Origin: Aurantimonas sp965217685
GTDB taxonomy: Bacteria > Pseudomonadota > Alphaproteobacteria > Rhizobiales > Rhizobiaceae
Length of the DNA: 64,000 nt
Direction of reading: 5' to 3'
Assembly (NCBI GenBank): GCA_965217685.1
Contig: CBDCIZ010000003.1
Coordinates: forward strand, 1,550,001-1,614,000
The translations under genes and the position numbers were made by a program. The notes under the pieces were generated by a model that was given only the letters and a program-made list of their open reading frames with translations, made no database searches and had not been told where the DNA came from. Of this stretch, positions 44,550 to 53,913 are shown in pieces; position 1 is the stretch's first letter, and each line of letters opens with the position of its first letter.

Positions 44550-47048
44550 ATGTTGTACCAATTCTACGAATGGAGCCACTCCGCTTTGACGCCCTTCCGC
44601 ATGGTGGCGGATGCGGCCAGGCTGTTCTATCAAAGCCCGCTCAACCCCCTCTCGCACACCGCTACGGGCCGCACGATCGCGGCTGCGGCGGAACTGTTCG
44701 AGCGCTCCACCCGGATATACGGCAAGCCCGAATTCGGCCTGCACGAGACCGTCGTGCGCGGCGTGCGGGTGCCCGTCCAGGACAAGGTCGTGTGGGAAAA
44801 ACCCTTCGGCCGGCTTCTGTTCTTCGACCGCGAAGTGCCGAAGAGCCACAGACGGGATCCGCGCTTCCTGGTGGTCGCGCCGCTTTCGGGTCACCATTCG
44901 ACGCTGCTCCGCGGCACGGTCGAGGCGCTGCTTCCCGATGCCGAAGTCTACATCACCGACTGGACCGATGCCCGCGAGGTGCCGGTTTCGGCCGGTAAAT
45001 TCGATCTTGAGGATTATACCGACTACATCGTCGAGATGCTGCATTTCCTGGGACCCGACACCCACATCATCGGCGTGTGCCAGCCGACCGTGCCGGTGTT
45101 GATGGCCGTCGCGCGCATGGAAGAGGACGGCGACGAGTGCTCGCCCACCACCATGACGCTGATGGGCGGGCCGATCGACACCCGCGTCAACTCGACCGAG
45201 GTCACCGAGCTCGCCGAAACCAAGGGCATCGACTGGTTCAGCGAGAACCTCGTCATGCCCGTGCCCTTTCCCCATCCCGGCGTCGGTCGCATGGTCTATC
45301 CAGGCTTCCTGCAGCTGAGCGGCTTCAAGTCGATGAATCTCGACCGGCATATGATCGCCGAAAAGGACTTCTTCTGGGACCTCGTCCAGAATGACGGCGA
45401 TTCCGCCGAAAAGCACCGGACGTTCTACGACGAGTACAACGCCGTCCTCGACATGACGGCCGAGTTCTACCTGCAGACGGTCGATGAGGTGTTCGTCAAG
45501 CACTCGCTGCCCAAAGGCGAGATGATGTACCACGGCCGGCCGATCGATCTGACCAGGATCAGGCGGACGGCGCTTTTGACCATCGAGGGCGAGAACGACG
45601 ACATCTCCGGCGTCGGCCAGACCGAGGCGGCGCAGAAGCTCTGCATCAACATTCCCGGCGCGATGCGCATTCATTATGTGCAGCCGAAGGTCGGCCATTA
45701 CGGCGTCTTCAACGGCTCGCGCTTCCGCTCCGAGATCTGCCCGCGCATCATCGACTTCGCGCTGACCCACGGAACGTCCCATGCCCAGGCGAAGCTGCCG
45801 AAACGGCCGGAAACGGTGACAGGCGACAGCACCTATCGCAAATTCGGCGCCTATGCCGAGCGCGACGCCAAGGCCAGGACGCTCCGTCGCGGCCGAGCCT
45901 CGGCCGGTGAGACGGTTCTCGCCGGCGCCGTGGTGCCGGATTCGGCCCGCGCCATGCGGGCAATGAGCGAAACCGCCGAGGCGATGATGAAGACCGCCTT
46001 CGGCAAATCGAAGCCGCTCGGCAAGCATTTGTCGGAGAACCCGGCCGACGACCGCGATGACGAGGATCCTGCAAAAACCCCGGCCCCTGCGGCTCCGGCC
46101 GCTGCAACGCCAGCGGCATCGCTCGAAGCCAATGTTCCGGTTTCGCAAAAGGCCGGCGGGGCAGGGCAGGCGCATGCCTCCGAGACGGTCGCGAATTCCA
46201 ACGTCAAGCCGAAGACTGATCAAGCTCCCAAAGCCGCAACCCCTGCCGCTTCCAGCCCCGCCAAGGCGGTCGCTTCGGCGGCCAAGGCTTCCGCGCCTGC
46301 AGCCAAGTCCCGCGCTGCCAAGCCGGCCAAGCCAGCTCAATCGACGACGTCGGCCAAGTCCGCCAAGCCGGCCAAGGCCGGCACCACTCGAAAGAAGGCC
46401 GCCGGTCACGCGACCGCGAAAAGCGTGGCGAAGGCCGCGTCCAAAGACGAGGTCGTGGCTCTGAAGCCGGCAACCGAGGCCAAGGCGATCGGGTCCGTAC
46501 CGGCGAACAAACCCGCCGCGGTAGCGACCGCCGGGGCGACGTCTCCCGCGCCGAAGTCAGAGGCTCAAAAGGCGGAGGCACCTGCGGCATCCAAGCCGGA
46601 AGCGCCGTCGAGCACCACAGCGAGCGATGCCGCGTCGTCGCAGAAGTCGGACGATACGACCCTGACGACCCCGGCGACCGCGAAAACGCAAATGGAGCCC
46701 GCTGCGTCCAAGCCCCCGGAAACGGCAACGGTGGCGAAACCCGTTGCCGCCACTCACGCATCGCCCGCCAACGCTCCGGCGAAGCCCTCGCCCGCCCGGC
46801 AAGCGAAGACGGCTCAGGCTCCCTCGAAGTCCACCTCTGCCAAAAGCGTGGAACCTGCCGTGCCCGGCACGTCTTCGAAGCCTTCCGAAACGGCCAAACC
46901 TGCCACAGCCGCGAAGGCGCCGACACCGGCGGTCGAAAGGGCAGCAAGCGACATCGTCGAGCAGCCGCGTCGCGACCGGCCGATCCGTCAGTCGCGCCGC
47001 GCCAAGCGGGCCGCGGCAAAGCCCGGCAAGCCGCAGGGTCGCCGCTGA
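44550..47048 (+). CDS. phaZ: Intracellular PHB depolymerase PhaZ with long basic low-complexity tail
   Basis: Mobilises stored poly-3-hydroxybutyrate. Residues 1-~410 form a complete PhaZa-type hydrolase. It starts MLYQFYEWSHSALTPFRMVA, with the nucleophile cysteine at 177 in IGVCQPTVPVLMA, the acid at about 350-351 in TIEGENDDISGVGQ and the histidine at 383 in VGHYGVFNGS. This spacing matches the Ralstonia PhaZa1 C183/D355/H388 triad. Most such enzymes end near residue 420. Here 832 residues are encoded. After ~430-500 the chain becomes Ala/Lys/Pro/Ser/Thr-rich, with blocks such as AAKPAKPAQ and SAKPAKAGTTRKKAAG, ending in a strongly basic RRAKRAAAKPGKPQGRR. The tail resembles histone H1, AlgP or the PAKKA-type C-terminus of PhaM. 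AGAGG precedes ATG 44550. The tail frame has no stop or shift, so it looks genuine. Confidence 0.93.
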   Translation: MLYQFYEWSHSALTPFRMVADAARLFYQSPLNPLSHTATGRTIAAAAELFERSTRIYGKPEFGLHETVVRGVRVPVQDKVVWEKPFGRLLFFDREVPKSHRRDPRFLVVAPLSGHHSTLLRGTVEALLPDAEVYITDWTDAREVPVSAGKFDLEDYTDYIVEMLHFLGPDTHIIGVCQPTVPVLMAVARMEEDGDECSPTTMTLMGGPIDTRVNSTEVTELAETKGIDWFSENLVMPVPFPHPGVGRMVYPGFLQLSGFKSMNLDRHMIAEKDFFWDLVQNDGDSAEKHRTFYDEYNAVLDMTAEFYLQTVDEVFVKHSLPKGEMMYHGRPIDLTRIRRTALLTIEGENDDISGVGQTEAAQKLCINIPGAMRIHYVQPKVGHYGVFNGSRFRSEICPRIIDFALTHGTSHAQAKLPKRPETVTGDSTYRKFGAYAERDAKARTLRRGRASAGETVLAGAVVPDSARAMRAMSETAEAMMKTAFGKSKPLGKHLSENPADDRDDEDPAKTPAPAAPAAATPAASLEANVPVSQKAGGAGQAHASETVANSNVKPKTDQAPKAATPAASSPAKAVASAAKASAPAAKSRAAKPAKPAQSTTSAKSAKPAKAGTTRKKAAGHATAKSVAKAASKDEVVALKPATEAKAIGSVPANKPAAVATAGATSPAPKSEAQKAEAPAASKPEAPSSTTASDAASSQKSDDTTLTTPATAKTQMEPAASKPPETATVAKPVAATHASPANAPAKPSPARQAKTAQAPSKSTSAKSVEPAVPGTSSKPSETAKPATAAKAPTPAVERAASDIVEQPRRDRPIRQSRRAKRAAAKPGKPQGRR

Positions 47049-47269
47049 AGCGCTTCTGGCTTCGGTGCGACGGCTATTCGCGTGGGAATGCGCCGTCCCA
47101 TGACCCGTGCGAGGGGCACTGCCGTTCGTGGCGGCACCCCTTGAGCGATAGCGTGGGATGGCATGTCGCATCTTGAAGAAACAAGAATCGGAAAGTGCCG
47201 CGCGGGTCGGTTCGATCTCTTTCCGGAATGACGCCGGAAAACCGCGCGCAGGCTGCGGTCGACCCCGCC

Positions 47270-47668
47270 TCAGGCGTCGGCATGCTCGCCGGAAATCTCG
47301 TCGAGGATCGGGCAGTCGGGGCCGTCGCCGCCCTTGCACTGCTCCGTCAGCTCGGCGAGCGCCCGTTTCAGGGACTGCAGCTCCTCGATTTTGCGATCGA
47401 TATCGGCCATGCGACGGCTCGCGAGCTGCTTCACGTCGCCGCTGCGGCGCTTGTCGTTACCGTAAAGGCTGAGCAGCCGCCGCGCCTCCTCGATCGAAAA
47501 TCCCAGCGAGCGCGAGCGCTGCAAAAAGCGCAGCATGTGGATGTCGCGATCGAGATAATTGCGGTAGCCGTTGGCGGATCGATTTGGCTTGATGAGACCG
47601 ACTTCCTCGTAGTAGCGGATGGTCTTGGGTGGCAGGCCGGACAGCCGGGCCGCCTCGCCGATATTCAT
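47270..47668 (-). CDS. cueR: MerR-family copper regulator CueR
   Basis: Transcriptional activator of 132 residues responding to Cu(I) (and Ag/Au). The winged helix at the start reads MNIGEAARLSGLPPKTIRYYE, followed by GLIKPNRSANGYRNY. The metal site has cysteines 111 and 119 in CKGGDGPDCPIL, matching the C112/C120 pair of E. coli CueR, with a serine at 76 equivalent to S77. ATG 47668 has GAGGAG upstream; an in-frame start 12 codons earlier is less likely. No copper ATPase or chaperone gene is adjacent, so its targets are elsewhere. Confidence 0.9.
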   Translation of the reverse strand: MNIGEAARLSGLPPKTIRYYEEVGLIKPNRSANGYRNYLDRDIHMLRFLQRSRSLGFSIEEARRLLSLYGNDKRRSGDVKQLASRRMADIDRKIEELQSLKRALAELTEQCKGGDGPDCPILDEISGEHADA

Positions 47669-47909
47669 CGAGAACACTCCTCGCGCTGATTTCGCCGCGT
47701 TCACGCTGACCGCAACGCAGATGTCGCGAAGGGGCGCCGCGTCAACTGTAACCCTGCGGCAACAAACCCCTTCTTAACCATCTAGGTGTTTGATGGGGTT
47801 ATTGCTTCGCGGATCGCTCCGGCCTAACCAGAGGATGGCTTTCGTAGGTCGGTCACGACCTCGCGGGCGGTTCCCAAGGTGGACGCTCCACCCCATCGCC
47901 ACCCAAAAC

Positions 47910-48644
47910 ATGGCTTACGTGATGACGATCAAAACGACACTTCTTCTCGGATTTGCGCTGTTGGGGGCCACGGCCATGACGGGCTGTGCCAGTTCCCAGC
48001 GTGCTTCGATCGCCCCGAGCGCGACGATGACGGCGGCCTATGCCGACCCGGCGCTCGACGGCTCGCTCGCCGGCCAGCAGTCTTTGGGCTACGCCGCCGT
48101 CGTCGACAATGGTTACGCTCTGCCGGCGATCCCGTCCGACAAGATTGACCCGCAGTTCTTGCGCCAGGAGGTCTCCTATCCCGACGGCGCGCAGTACGAG
48201 CCGGGTACGGTCGTCGTCGACACGCCGAATCGCTTTCTCTACCTGATCGAGCCGAACGGCATGGCCATGCGCTACGGCATCGGTGTCGGCCGCCAGGGCT
48301 TTTCCTGGTCCGGCGATGCTCAAATTCGTGCCAAGCGCGAATGGCCGAAATGGTTCCCACCGGCCGAGATGATCGACCGCAAGCCCGATCTCGAACCCTA
48401 CCGTCAGGGCATGGATCCAGGCCTGACCAATCCGCTCGGCGCTCGCGCTCTCTATCTCTACCAGAACGGCAAGGACACGCTGTTCCGGCTTCACGGCACG
48501 CCGGAATGGTGGACGGTCGGCACCGCCGCTTCGTCGGGCTGTATCCGCCTGATGAACCAGGACATCATCGATCTCTACAGCCGCGTTCCGATGAACGCCC
48601 GCGTGGTCGTCAAGCAGGGCCGGGAGAAGCTCGCTTCCCGCTGA
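47910..48644 (+). CDS. L,D-transpeptidase (YkuD/ErfK) lipoprotein
   Basis: Periplasmic peptidoglycan cross-linking enzyme of 244 residues. The N-terminus is a hydrophobic leader followed by TAMTGCASS, a lipobox-like site with cysteine near residue 26, suggesting lipid anchoring. The catalytic domain (about residues 95-240) starts GTVVVDTPNRFLYLIEPNG and has the HGTPEWW histidine and the SSGCIRLMNQD cysteine signature (SxGCxR). YGIGVGRQGFSWSG and WPKWFPPAEMI are typical of rhizobial members. ATG 47910 is a choice between two nearby ATGs (47922 is the other); neither has a strong ribosome site. A strong terminator follows. Confidence 0.9.
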   Translation: MAYVMTIKTTLLLGFALLGATAMTGCASSQRASIAPSATMTAAYADPALDGSLAGQQSLGYAAVVDNGYALPAIPSDKIDPQFLRQEVSYPDGAQYEPGTVVVDTPNRFLYLIEPNGMAMRYGIGVGRQGFSWSGDAQIRAKREWPKWFPPAEMIDRKPDLEPYRQGMDPGLTNPLGARALYLYQNGKDTLFRLHGTPEWWTVGTAASSGCIRLMNQDIIDLYSRVPMNARVVVKQGREKLASR

Positions 48645-48693
48645 AGGGCGCGCGAGGGACTTTGAAAGTTAGCAAAGGCGGGGGACCGCCAAT

Positions 48694-48728
48694 GGCCGGG
48701 CGCTTCGGGGGAGGCGGCCGGCCTTTTT
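48694..48728 (+). terminator. Terminator of the L,D-transpeptidase gene
   Basis: GGCCGGGCGCTT (48694-48705) pairs with AGGCGGCCGGCC (48712-48723) with one mismatch and a G-U pair, followed by TTTTTGTTTT. It lies between convergent genes. Confidence 0.7.
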
Positions 48729-48744
48729 GTTTTCGGTCGTGAGT

Positions 48745-49434
48745 TCAGGCGGGCCGTACCCGATCTGTGCGCACCTCTTCGCCGCCGGCCATCGCGACCA
48801 GCAGAAGCCCCAGCGTGATCGCGTTGAGGATGTGCCAGAGGAAATGCGTGCCGAGCGGCCATTGCGCGCAAAGCGGGATGTCGGCCATGCGGAAGCCGAG
48901 CGAGACGGCGAAGGCCGCTGCTGCCGCGAGGACAAGCCTGCCACCGGGCTTGCCCATAAATCGGAGCACGCCGCCGATGCCGAGCATCGCCAGGAGCGCC
49001 GGCACATAGGCGGACGAGGAACCGAAGAGGACGGCGAGGAAGGGGTCGGCAAGCAAGGACGCGGCCAGGAACAGCGCCGTCGCGGCGACGGCGATCCAGC
49101 GCCCGAGGCCGACGAGCCGATAGAGCGCCAGTCCGAAATAGCCGTAGATGTACACTGCGATCGGGACGACGTCGGCGAGCGCCGACCAGCGATTGGCGAA
49201 GGTGTGGAAGAGGAAGGAGCCGACGCCGATCACCCCGACGAGAAGAGCGAGCCAGAGGCCGGCGCGTTCGGCTGGCGGCCCATCCGGTCGATGGCAGGAA
49301 CACCGGCGCCAGAGCGCCAGCCCGAGCCCGGCCGCGAGAATGAACCCGATGTTCGAGACCGCGTTGAACGGTTCGGCCCAGAAACCCGGCCCGAGACGTT
49401 CGCAATAGGCATCGATCGGCTGCGTCCAGTCCAT
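48745..49434 (-). CDS. Ceramidase-family membrane protein
   Basis: Polytopic membrane hydrolase of 229 residues matching the alkaline ceramidase (PF05875) family. The start MDWTQPIDAYCERLGPGFWAEPFNAVSNIGFI holds the family-typical E-P-x-N-x-x-S-N segment. SFLFHTFANRWSALADVVPI carries the zinc-site histidine and aspartate, and GTHFLWHILNAITL the HxxxH pair near the C-terminus. About seven hydrophobic segments are evident. Bacterial homologues are unstudied and may act on other amide or ester lipids. ATG 49434 gives the conserved start. It lies 28 bases after a small unknown gene on the same strand, so the two probably form an operon. Confidence 0.82.
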   Translation of the reverse strand: MDWTQPIDAYCERLGPGFWAEPFNAVSNIGFILAAGLGLALWRRCSCHRPDGPPAERAGLWLALLVGVIGVGSFLFHTFANRWSALADVVPIAVYIYGYFGLALYRLVGLGRWIAVAATALFLAASLLADPFLAVLFGSSSAYVPALLAMLGIGGVLRFMGKPGGRLVLAAAAAFAVSLGFRMADIPLCAQWPLGTHFLWHILNAITLGLLLVAMAGGEEVRTDRVRPA

Positions 49435-49462
49435 CGGATCGCGGAGCCGAAGCGCCTGCGGG

Positions 49463-49834
49463 CTAGCGCTTCCGGCCTGCCGTTTTGGCAGCGTCCTCGA
49501 GAGAAGCCGTGGCCTGCTGTTCATCGCCAAGGTCGAGGGCGATGGCGCCGCCGGCCGCGCGAGCGGAGGCGTAGAGCGCTTCGATATCGTGGTTGATCGC
49601 ATAAGGGCTACGCCGCCCGACCTTGCGTTGGTCGCCGCGGGCCAGTCCCGCCGCCCAGGCTTCGCCCTGCGGATGGGCCATCGCCAGCGGCTCGTCGCCC
49701 GCGACGGCCGGCGTGCGGCGGAGGAAGGCGCCGGTGTCGCCGAAGAGCGTGGCCAGGAACGACCGTCGCGCGCCCGGCGAGACGCAGCGGCTCGCCTTGC
49801 TCGTTTCGGTCGGGGTGATGGTCGAGATCGGCAT
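49463..49834 (-). CDS. Hypothetical protein, 123 aa
   Basis: I do not recognise this protein. It is 123 residues, hydrophilic, without membrane segments or cysteine clusters beyond one Cys near residue 17. A central HPQGEAWAAGLARGDQRKVGRRSPYAINHDIEAL segment reads like a folded core; the end is basic (KTAGRKR). A very good AGGAGGG lies seven bases before the ATG. It ends 28 bases before the ceramidase-like gene on the same strand. Coding is supported by the ribosome site and GC3 pattern only. Confidence 0.6.
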   Translation of the reverse strand: MPISTITPTETSKASRCVSPGARRSFLATLFGDTGAFLRRTPAVAGDEPLAMAHPQGEAWAAGLARGDQRKVGRRSPYAINHDIEALYASARAAGGAIALDLGDEQQATASLEDAAKTAGRKR

Positions 49835-50325
49835 GGGGCAACCCTCCTGATGCGTCCATCATAACCTGAATTTGCCGCCGGCGTTCCCCCGTCATGGAAA
49901 CTTCATGGGGATCGTCTCTCGGAGAATTTTACGCCAGTTGGAGCCTGTGGATTCGCGCTGAATGCCGGTCCGGCAGTTCGGATCATCGGTTTTTGCACCC
50001 CCGGAAGGCGGAGGCTCGCCCCTTCGTGCAAAGAAGTTTGCCCCTTCGTGCAAAGAACAATGAATGCGTAGACTTTCGAACGGCGAATGGTGCGAGTCGT
50101 GCGTCGGACGTTCGCAACCGGTGTCTTCGCAACAGCGGCGAGATTCCGGCAAACACAAGCGTTCGACGCCGCCGAAGAGGTTTTCGCGACGTCGCCTGTC
50201 GATTTTCGCGATCGGGCGATTGAACCCGGCTTTCACAGTCACCACATCAAGTCCAGCAACAACACAATGTCAAAACCGCTGCGATGCTTGGCATTGCGGC
50301 CTCGTGCGAAAGGAACGCGACTGCG
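49835..50325. other. Divergent intergenic region with direct repeats
   Basis: No gene recognised in 491 bases. GC content appears lower than in the flanking genes. GCCCCTTCGTGCAAAGAA is repeated at 50018-50035 and 50040-50057. Promoters for both divergent genes should lie here; I cannot place them. Confidence 0.5.
50018..50057. repeat. 18-bp direct repeat with 22-bp period
   Basis: GCCCCTTCGTGCAAAGAA occurs exactly at 50018-50035 and 50040-50057, separated by GTTT. It lies in the gap between a small unknown gene and the DUF2852 gene. Confidence 0.7.
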
Positions 50326-50754
50326 ATGACTTCACGTGCCCTCATCCGTCCGGCTTGGACGCCCGCAACGATCGCCATGATGATCGTCGGTTTCATGATC
50401 TACTGGCCGCTTGGTCTTGCCATGATCGGCTATATAATCTGGGGAGACAGACTCGATATGTTCAAGCGTGACGTCAACGACACCACCGACCGGTTTTTCG
50501 GTGGCCTCAAGCGCCGTGGTTCGACCGCCTTCACCGCGGCGCGCACCGGCAACGTGGCCTTCGACGACTGGCGCGAGGCGGAACTCGGCCGCCTCGACGA
50601 GGAGCGTCGCAGGCTCCACGAGGCCTCGGTCGAGTTCGAGAGCTATGCGCGCGAACTGCGCCGCGCCAAGGACCAGGAAGAGTTCGACCGCTTCATGCGC
50701 GACCGCAAGCGCGGCTCGAGCGACGATCAGGTCATGGACGCCCAGACCGCCTGA
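50326..50754 (+). CDS. DUF2852 membrane protein
   Basis: Small protein of 142 residues of the DUF2852 family, restricted to alphaproteobacteria as far as I know. An N-terminal membrane segment at about residues 13-40 (TIAMMIVGFMIYWPLGLAMI) is followed by a cytosolic, charged helix-rich part: FDDWREAELGRLDEERRRLHE and RAKDQEEFDRFMRDRKRG, likely coiled coil. AAGGAA lies upstream of ATG 50326. It is monocistronic, with its own terminator. The function is unknown. Confidence 0.85.
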   Translation: MTSRALIRPAWTPATIAMMIVGFMIYWPLGLAMIGYIIWGDRLDMFKRDVNDTTDRFFGGLKRRGSTAFTAARTGNVAFDDWREAELGRLDEERRRLHEASVEFESYARELRRAKDQEEFDRFMRDRKRGSSDDQVMDAQTA

Positions 50755-50829
50755 ACCTGTCCGGCGGTCATCGCGGCCTGATCTATGCCCCGAACCGTCG
50801 GACGATCGGTTTGGCGATAGAACGGAAAC

Positions 50830-50865
50830 AAAAGCGGTGGTGCTCGAAAGGGCGCCGCCGCTTTT
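50830..50865 (+). terminator. Terminator of the DUF2852 gene
   Basis: AAAAGCGGTGGTGC (50830-50843) pairs with GCGCCGCCGCTTTT (50852-50865), 14 bp with two G-U pairs and an 8-base loop, then CGTTCG. It lies 75 bases after the stop. Confidence 0.72.
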
Positions 50866-50986
50866 CGTTCGCGGGGCCGGCCCGCCGGTGTAGACTGCGA
50901 TTCGCCGACCGTTCGGTCGTCGGCCGAATTCGCCGGCCTCCATCCCCGGCGCCTGCCATCCGCCGCCCGCCATCGAGACCCGCCGC

Positions 50987-51745
50987 TTGCCCTTCGCCGC
51001 CATCCTTCCGCTGAAACGCAATCGCCCGGCGAGCCTGCCGGAAAAGCTCGATCTCGCCGGCGGCCCGTTGCCTGTGACCGTGCGCCGCAATGCGCGGGCC
51101 AAGCGGATGATCCTGCGGCTGGCGCCCGGCGCATCCGGCATCGTGGTGACCGCGCCGCGCCAGGTCTCCGGCCGCGCCATCGCCGAGTTCCTGGAGCGCC
51201 ACAAGGGCTGGGTCGAGGAGCGACTGACCCGCACGCCGGCGCTGGTTACCGTCACCGAGGGCGCGACGATCCCGTTTCGCGGTGCCGATCTCAGGCTGGT
51301 TTTCGATGAAGGTCGCCGCTCCAACCGCTTCGAGGCGCCGGGCGGCGCGCCCTGCCTGATGGTCGGCGGCGACAGGCAGCATTTCACCCGCCGGGTCGTC
51401 GACACTTTGAAGCGCGAGGCGAGAGCCGATCTCCAGGCGGCGGTGGACCGCCATGCCCTGGCCGCCGGCGTCAAGCCGCGGTCGCTTTCGCTCAAAGATA
51501 CGAAAAGCCGCTGGGGTTCCTGCTCCAGCGATCGTCGCCTCGCTTTCTCCTGGCGCATCGTCATGGCCCCGCCGCCGGTCCTCGACTATCTCGCGGCCCA
51601 TGAGGTCGCCCATCTCGTCGAGATGAATCACGGCCCGGATTTCTGGGCGCTGTGCAGGCGGTTGTGCCCGGACATGGATGCGGGACGGGACTGGCTGAAG
51701 CGCAACGGGGCGGGGCTTCACGCAATCGACTTTTCCGGTAATTGA
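50987..51745 (+). CDS. YgjP-type metal-dependent hydrolase (M48/SprT-like)
   Basis: Predicted zinc metallopeptidase-like protein of 252 residues (DUF45, COG1451). The N-terminal half has VTVRRNARAKRMILRLAPG. The C-terminal domain has SLSLKDTKSRWGSCSSDRRLAFSWRIVMAP, then the zinc motif HEVAHLVEMNHGPDFW (HExxH plus a third histidine). The start is a TTG at 50987, with no convincing ribosome site; no better start is in frame, so the true N-terminus is uncertain. It precedes trpF by 123 bases on the same strand, as in several rhizobial genomes I recall. The substrate is unknown. Confidence 0.85.
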   Translation: MPFAAILPLKRNRPASLPEKLDLAGGPLPVTVRRNARAKRMILRLAPGASGIVVTAPRQVSGRAIAEFLERHKGWVEERLTRTPALVTVTEGATIPFRGADLRLVFDEGRRSNRFEAPGGAPCLMVGGDRQHFTRRVVDTLKREARADLQAAVDRHALAAGVKPRSLSLKDTKSRWGSCSSDRRLAFSWRIVMAPPPVLDYLAAHEVAHLVEMNHGPDFWALCRRLCPDMDAGRDWLKRNGAGLHAIDFSGN

Positions 51746-51868
51746 GCCCAGGGCCTTTCAGTCGCTTTGACATCGCGGGGCCGCGGGCGCGATAAGTCCG
51801 TGCAGCTCAGTGCGCTGACGTTTTCATCGCCGTCACGGCCAAAATCGAACAGGATCGGGAAAGCCCGC

Positions 51869-52560
51869 GTGTACCCCTTCGACATCAAGATCTGCGGCCT
51901 GAAAACCCCCGAGGCGATCGAGGCGGCGATTTCGCGGGGGGCGAGCCATGTCGGCTTCGTGCATTTTGCGAAAAGCCCGCGGCATCTGGAGATCGAGGCG
52001 ATGGCGGCGCTGCGCGATCTCGTCGGGAACCGCGCCGAGATGGTGATCGTCACCGTCGATCCGGACGATGCGCTGGTGGACCGCTTCGTGCATGAGGTGC
52101 GGCCCGACTGGCTGCAACTGCATGGCAGGGAAACGCCGGAGCAGGTCGCGGCGATCAAGGCGCGTGTTGCCGGCAACGGCATCCGCGTCATGAAGGCGCT
52201 GCCGGTCTCGGAGGCGGCCGATCTGGGCACCATCGTGCTCTACCGGGACATCGCGGACCGGATTTTGCTCGACTCCAGGCGGCCGAAAGGCTCCCATCTG
52301 CCCGGCGGCAACGGCGTCGCCTTCGACTGGACGCTGCTGGCGCCGGATAGCTCCGGCCTTGACCCGGCTTTGCCCATCATGCTTTCGGGGGGACTGGATG
52401 CCGCAAATGTCGGTTACGCGTTGAGGATCGCCCGGCCGGCAGGCCTCGACGTCTCGTCCGGCGTCGAAAGCGCGCCCGGCGTCAAGGACATCGGCCGCAT
52501 CCACCAATTCTTCGACGCGCTGGACCGCTTTGGCGAGCCGGCCGGAAAGGTTCAGAGCTC

Positions 52561-52564
<4 letters not shown>
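51869..52564 (+). CDS. trpF: Phosphoribosylanthranilate isomerase
   Basis: Tryptophan synthesis, an Amadori rearrangement in a TIM barrel. From GTG 51869 the protein is 231 residues and starts DIKICGLKTPEAIEAAIS, with the catalytic cysteine in KICGLK and the catalytic aspartate in VIVTVDPDDAL. LQLHGRETPEQVAAI and IMLSGGLDAANV are family hallmarks. GGGAAAG lies eight bases upstream of the GTG; an in-frame ATG at 51767 would add 34 unconserved residues. The stop overlaps the trpB GTG start (GTGA), so the two are coupled. Confidence 0.95.
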
Positions 52565-53802
<1,238 letters not shown>

Positions 53803-53913
53803 GGATTGGATGATCCTGTTCCAGGAAACGGAGCGAGATGCTCTTGCCCGTGGGTTCAAGGCATCTGCCAAGATCAAGACAGCCCGAAAAGCTGAAGGAC
53901 GACGACACCCGAC

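Noticed and set aside
45900..47048. Interpretation of the Lys/Ala/Pro-rich PhaZ tail as read-through of a broken stop.
   Set aside because: The frame continues for about 400 codons with coding-like third positions and ends just before a compact intergenic region; there is no trace of an earlier stop or of a separate start.
51746..51868. A Trp leader/attenuator before trpF.
   Set aside because: No short ORF with tandem Trp codons and no competing hairpins could be seen.
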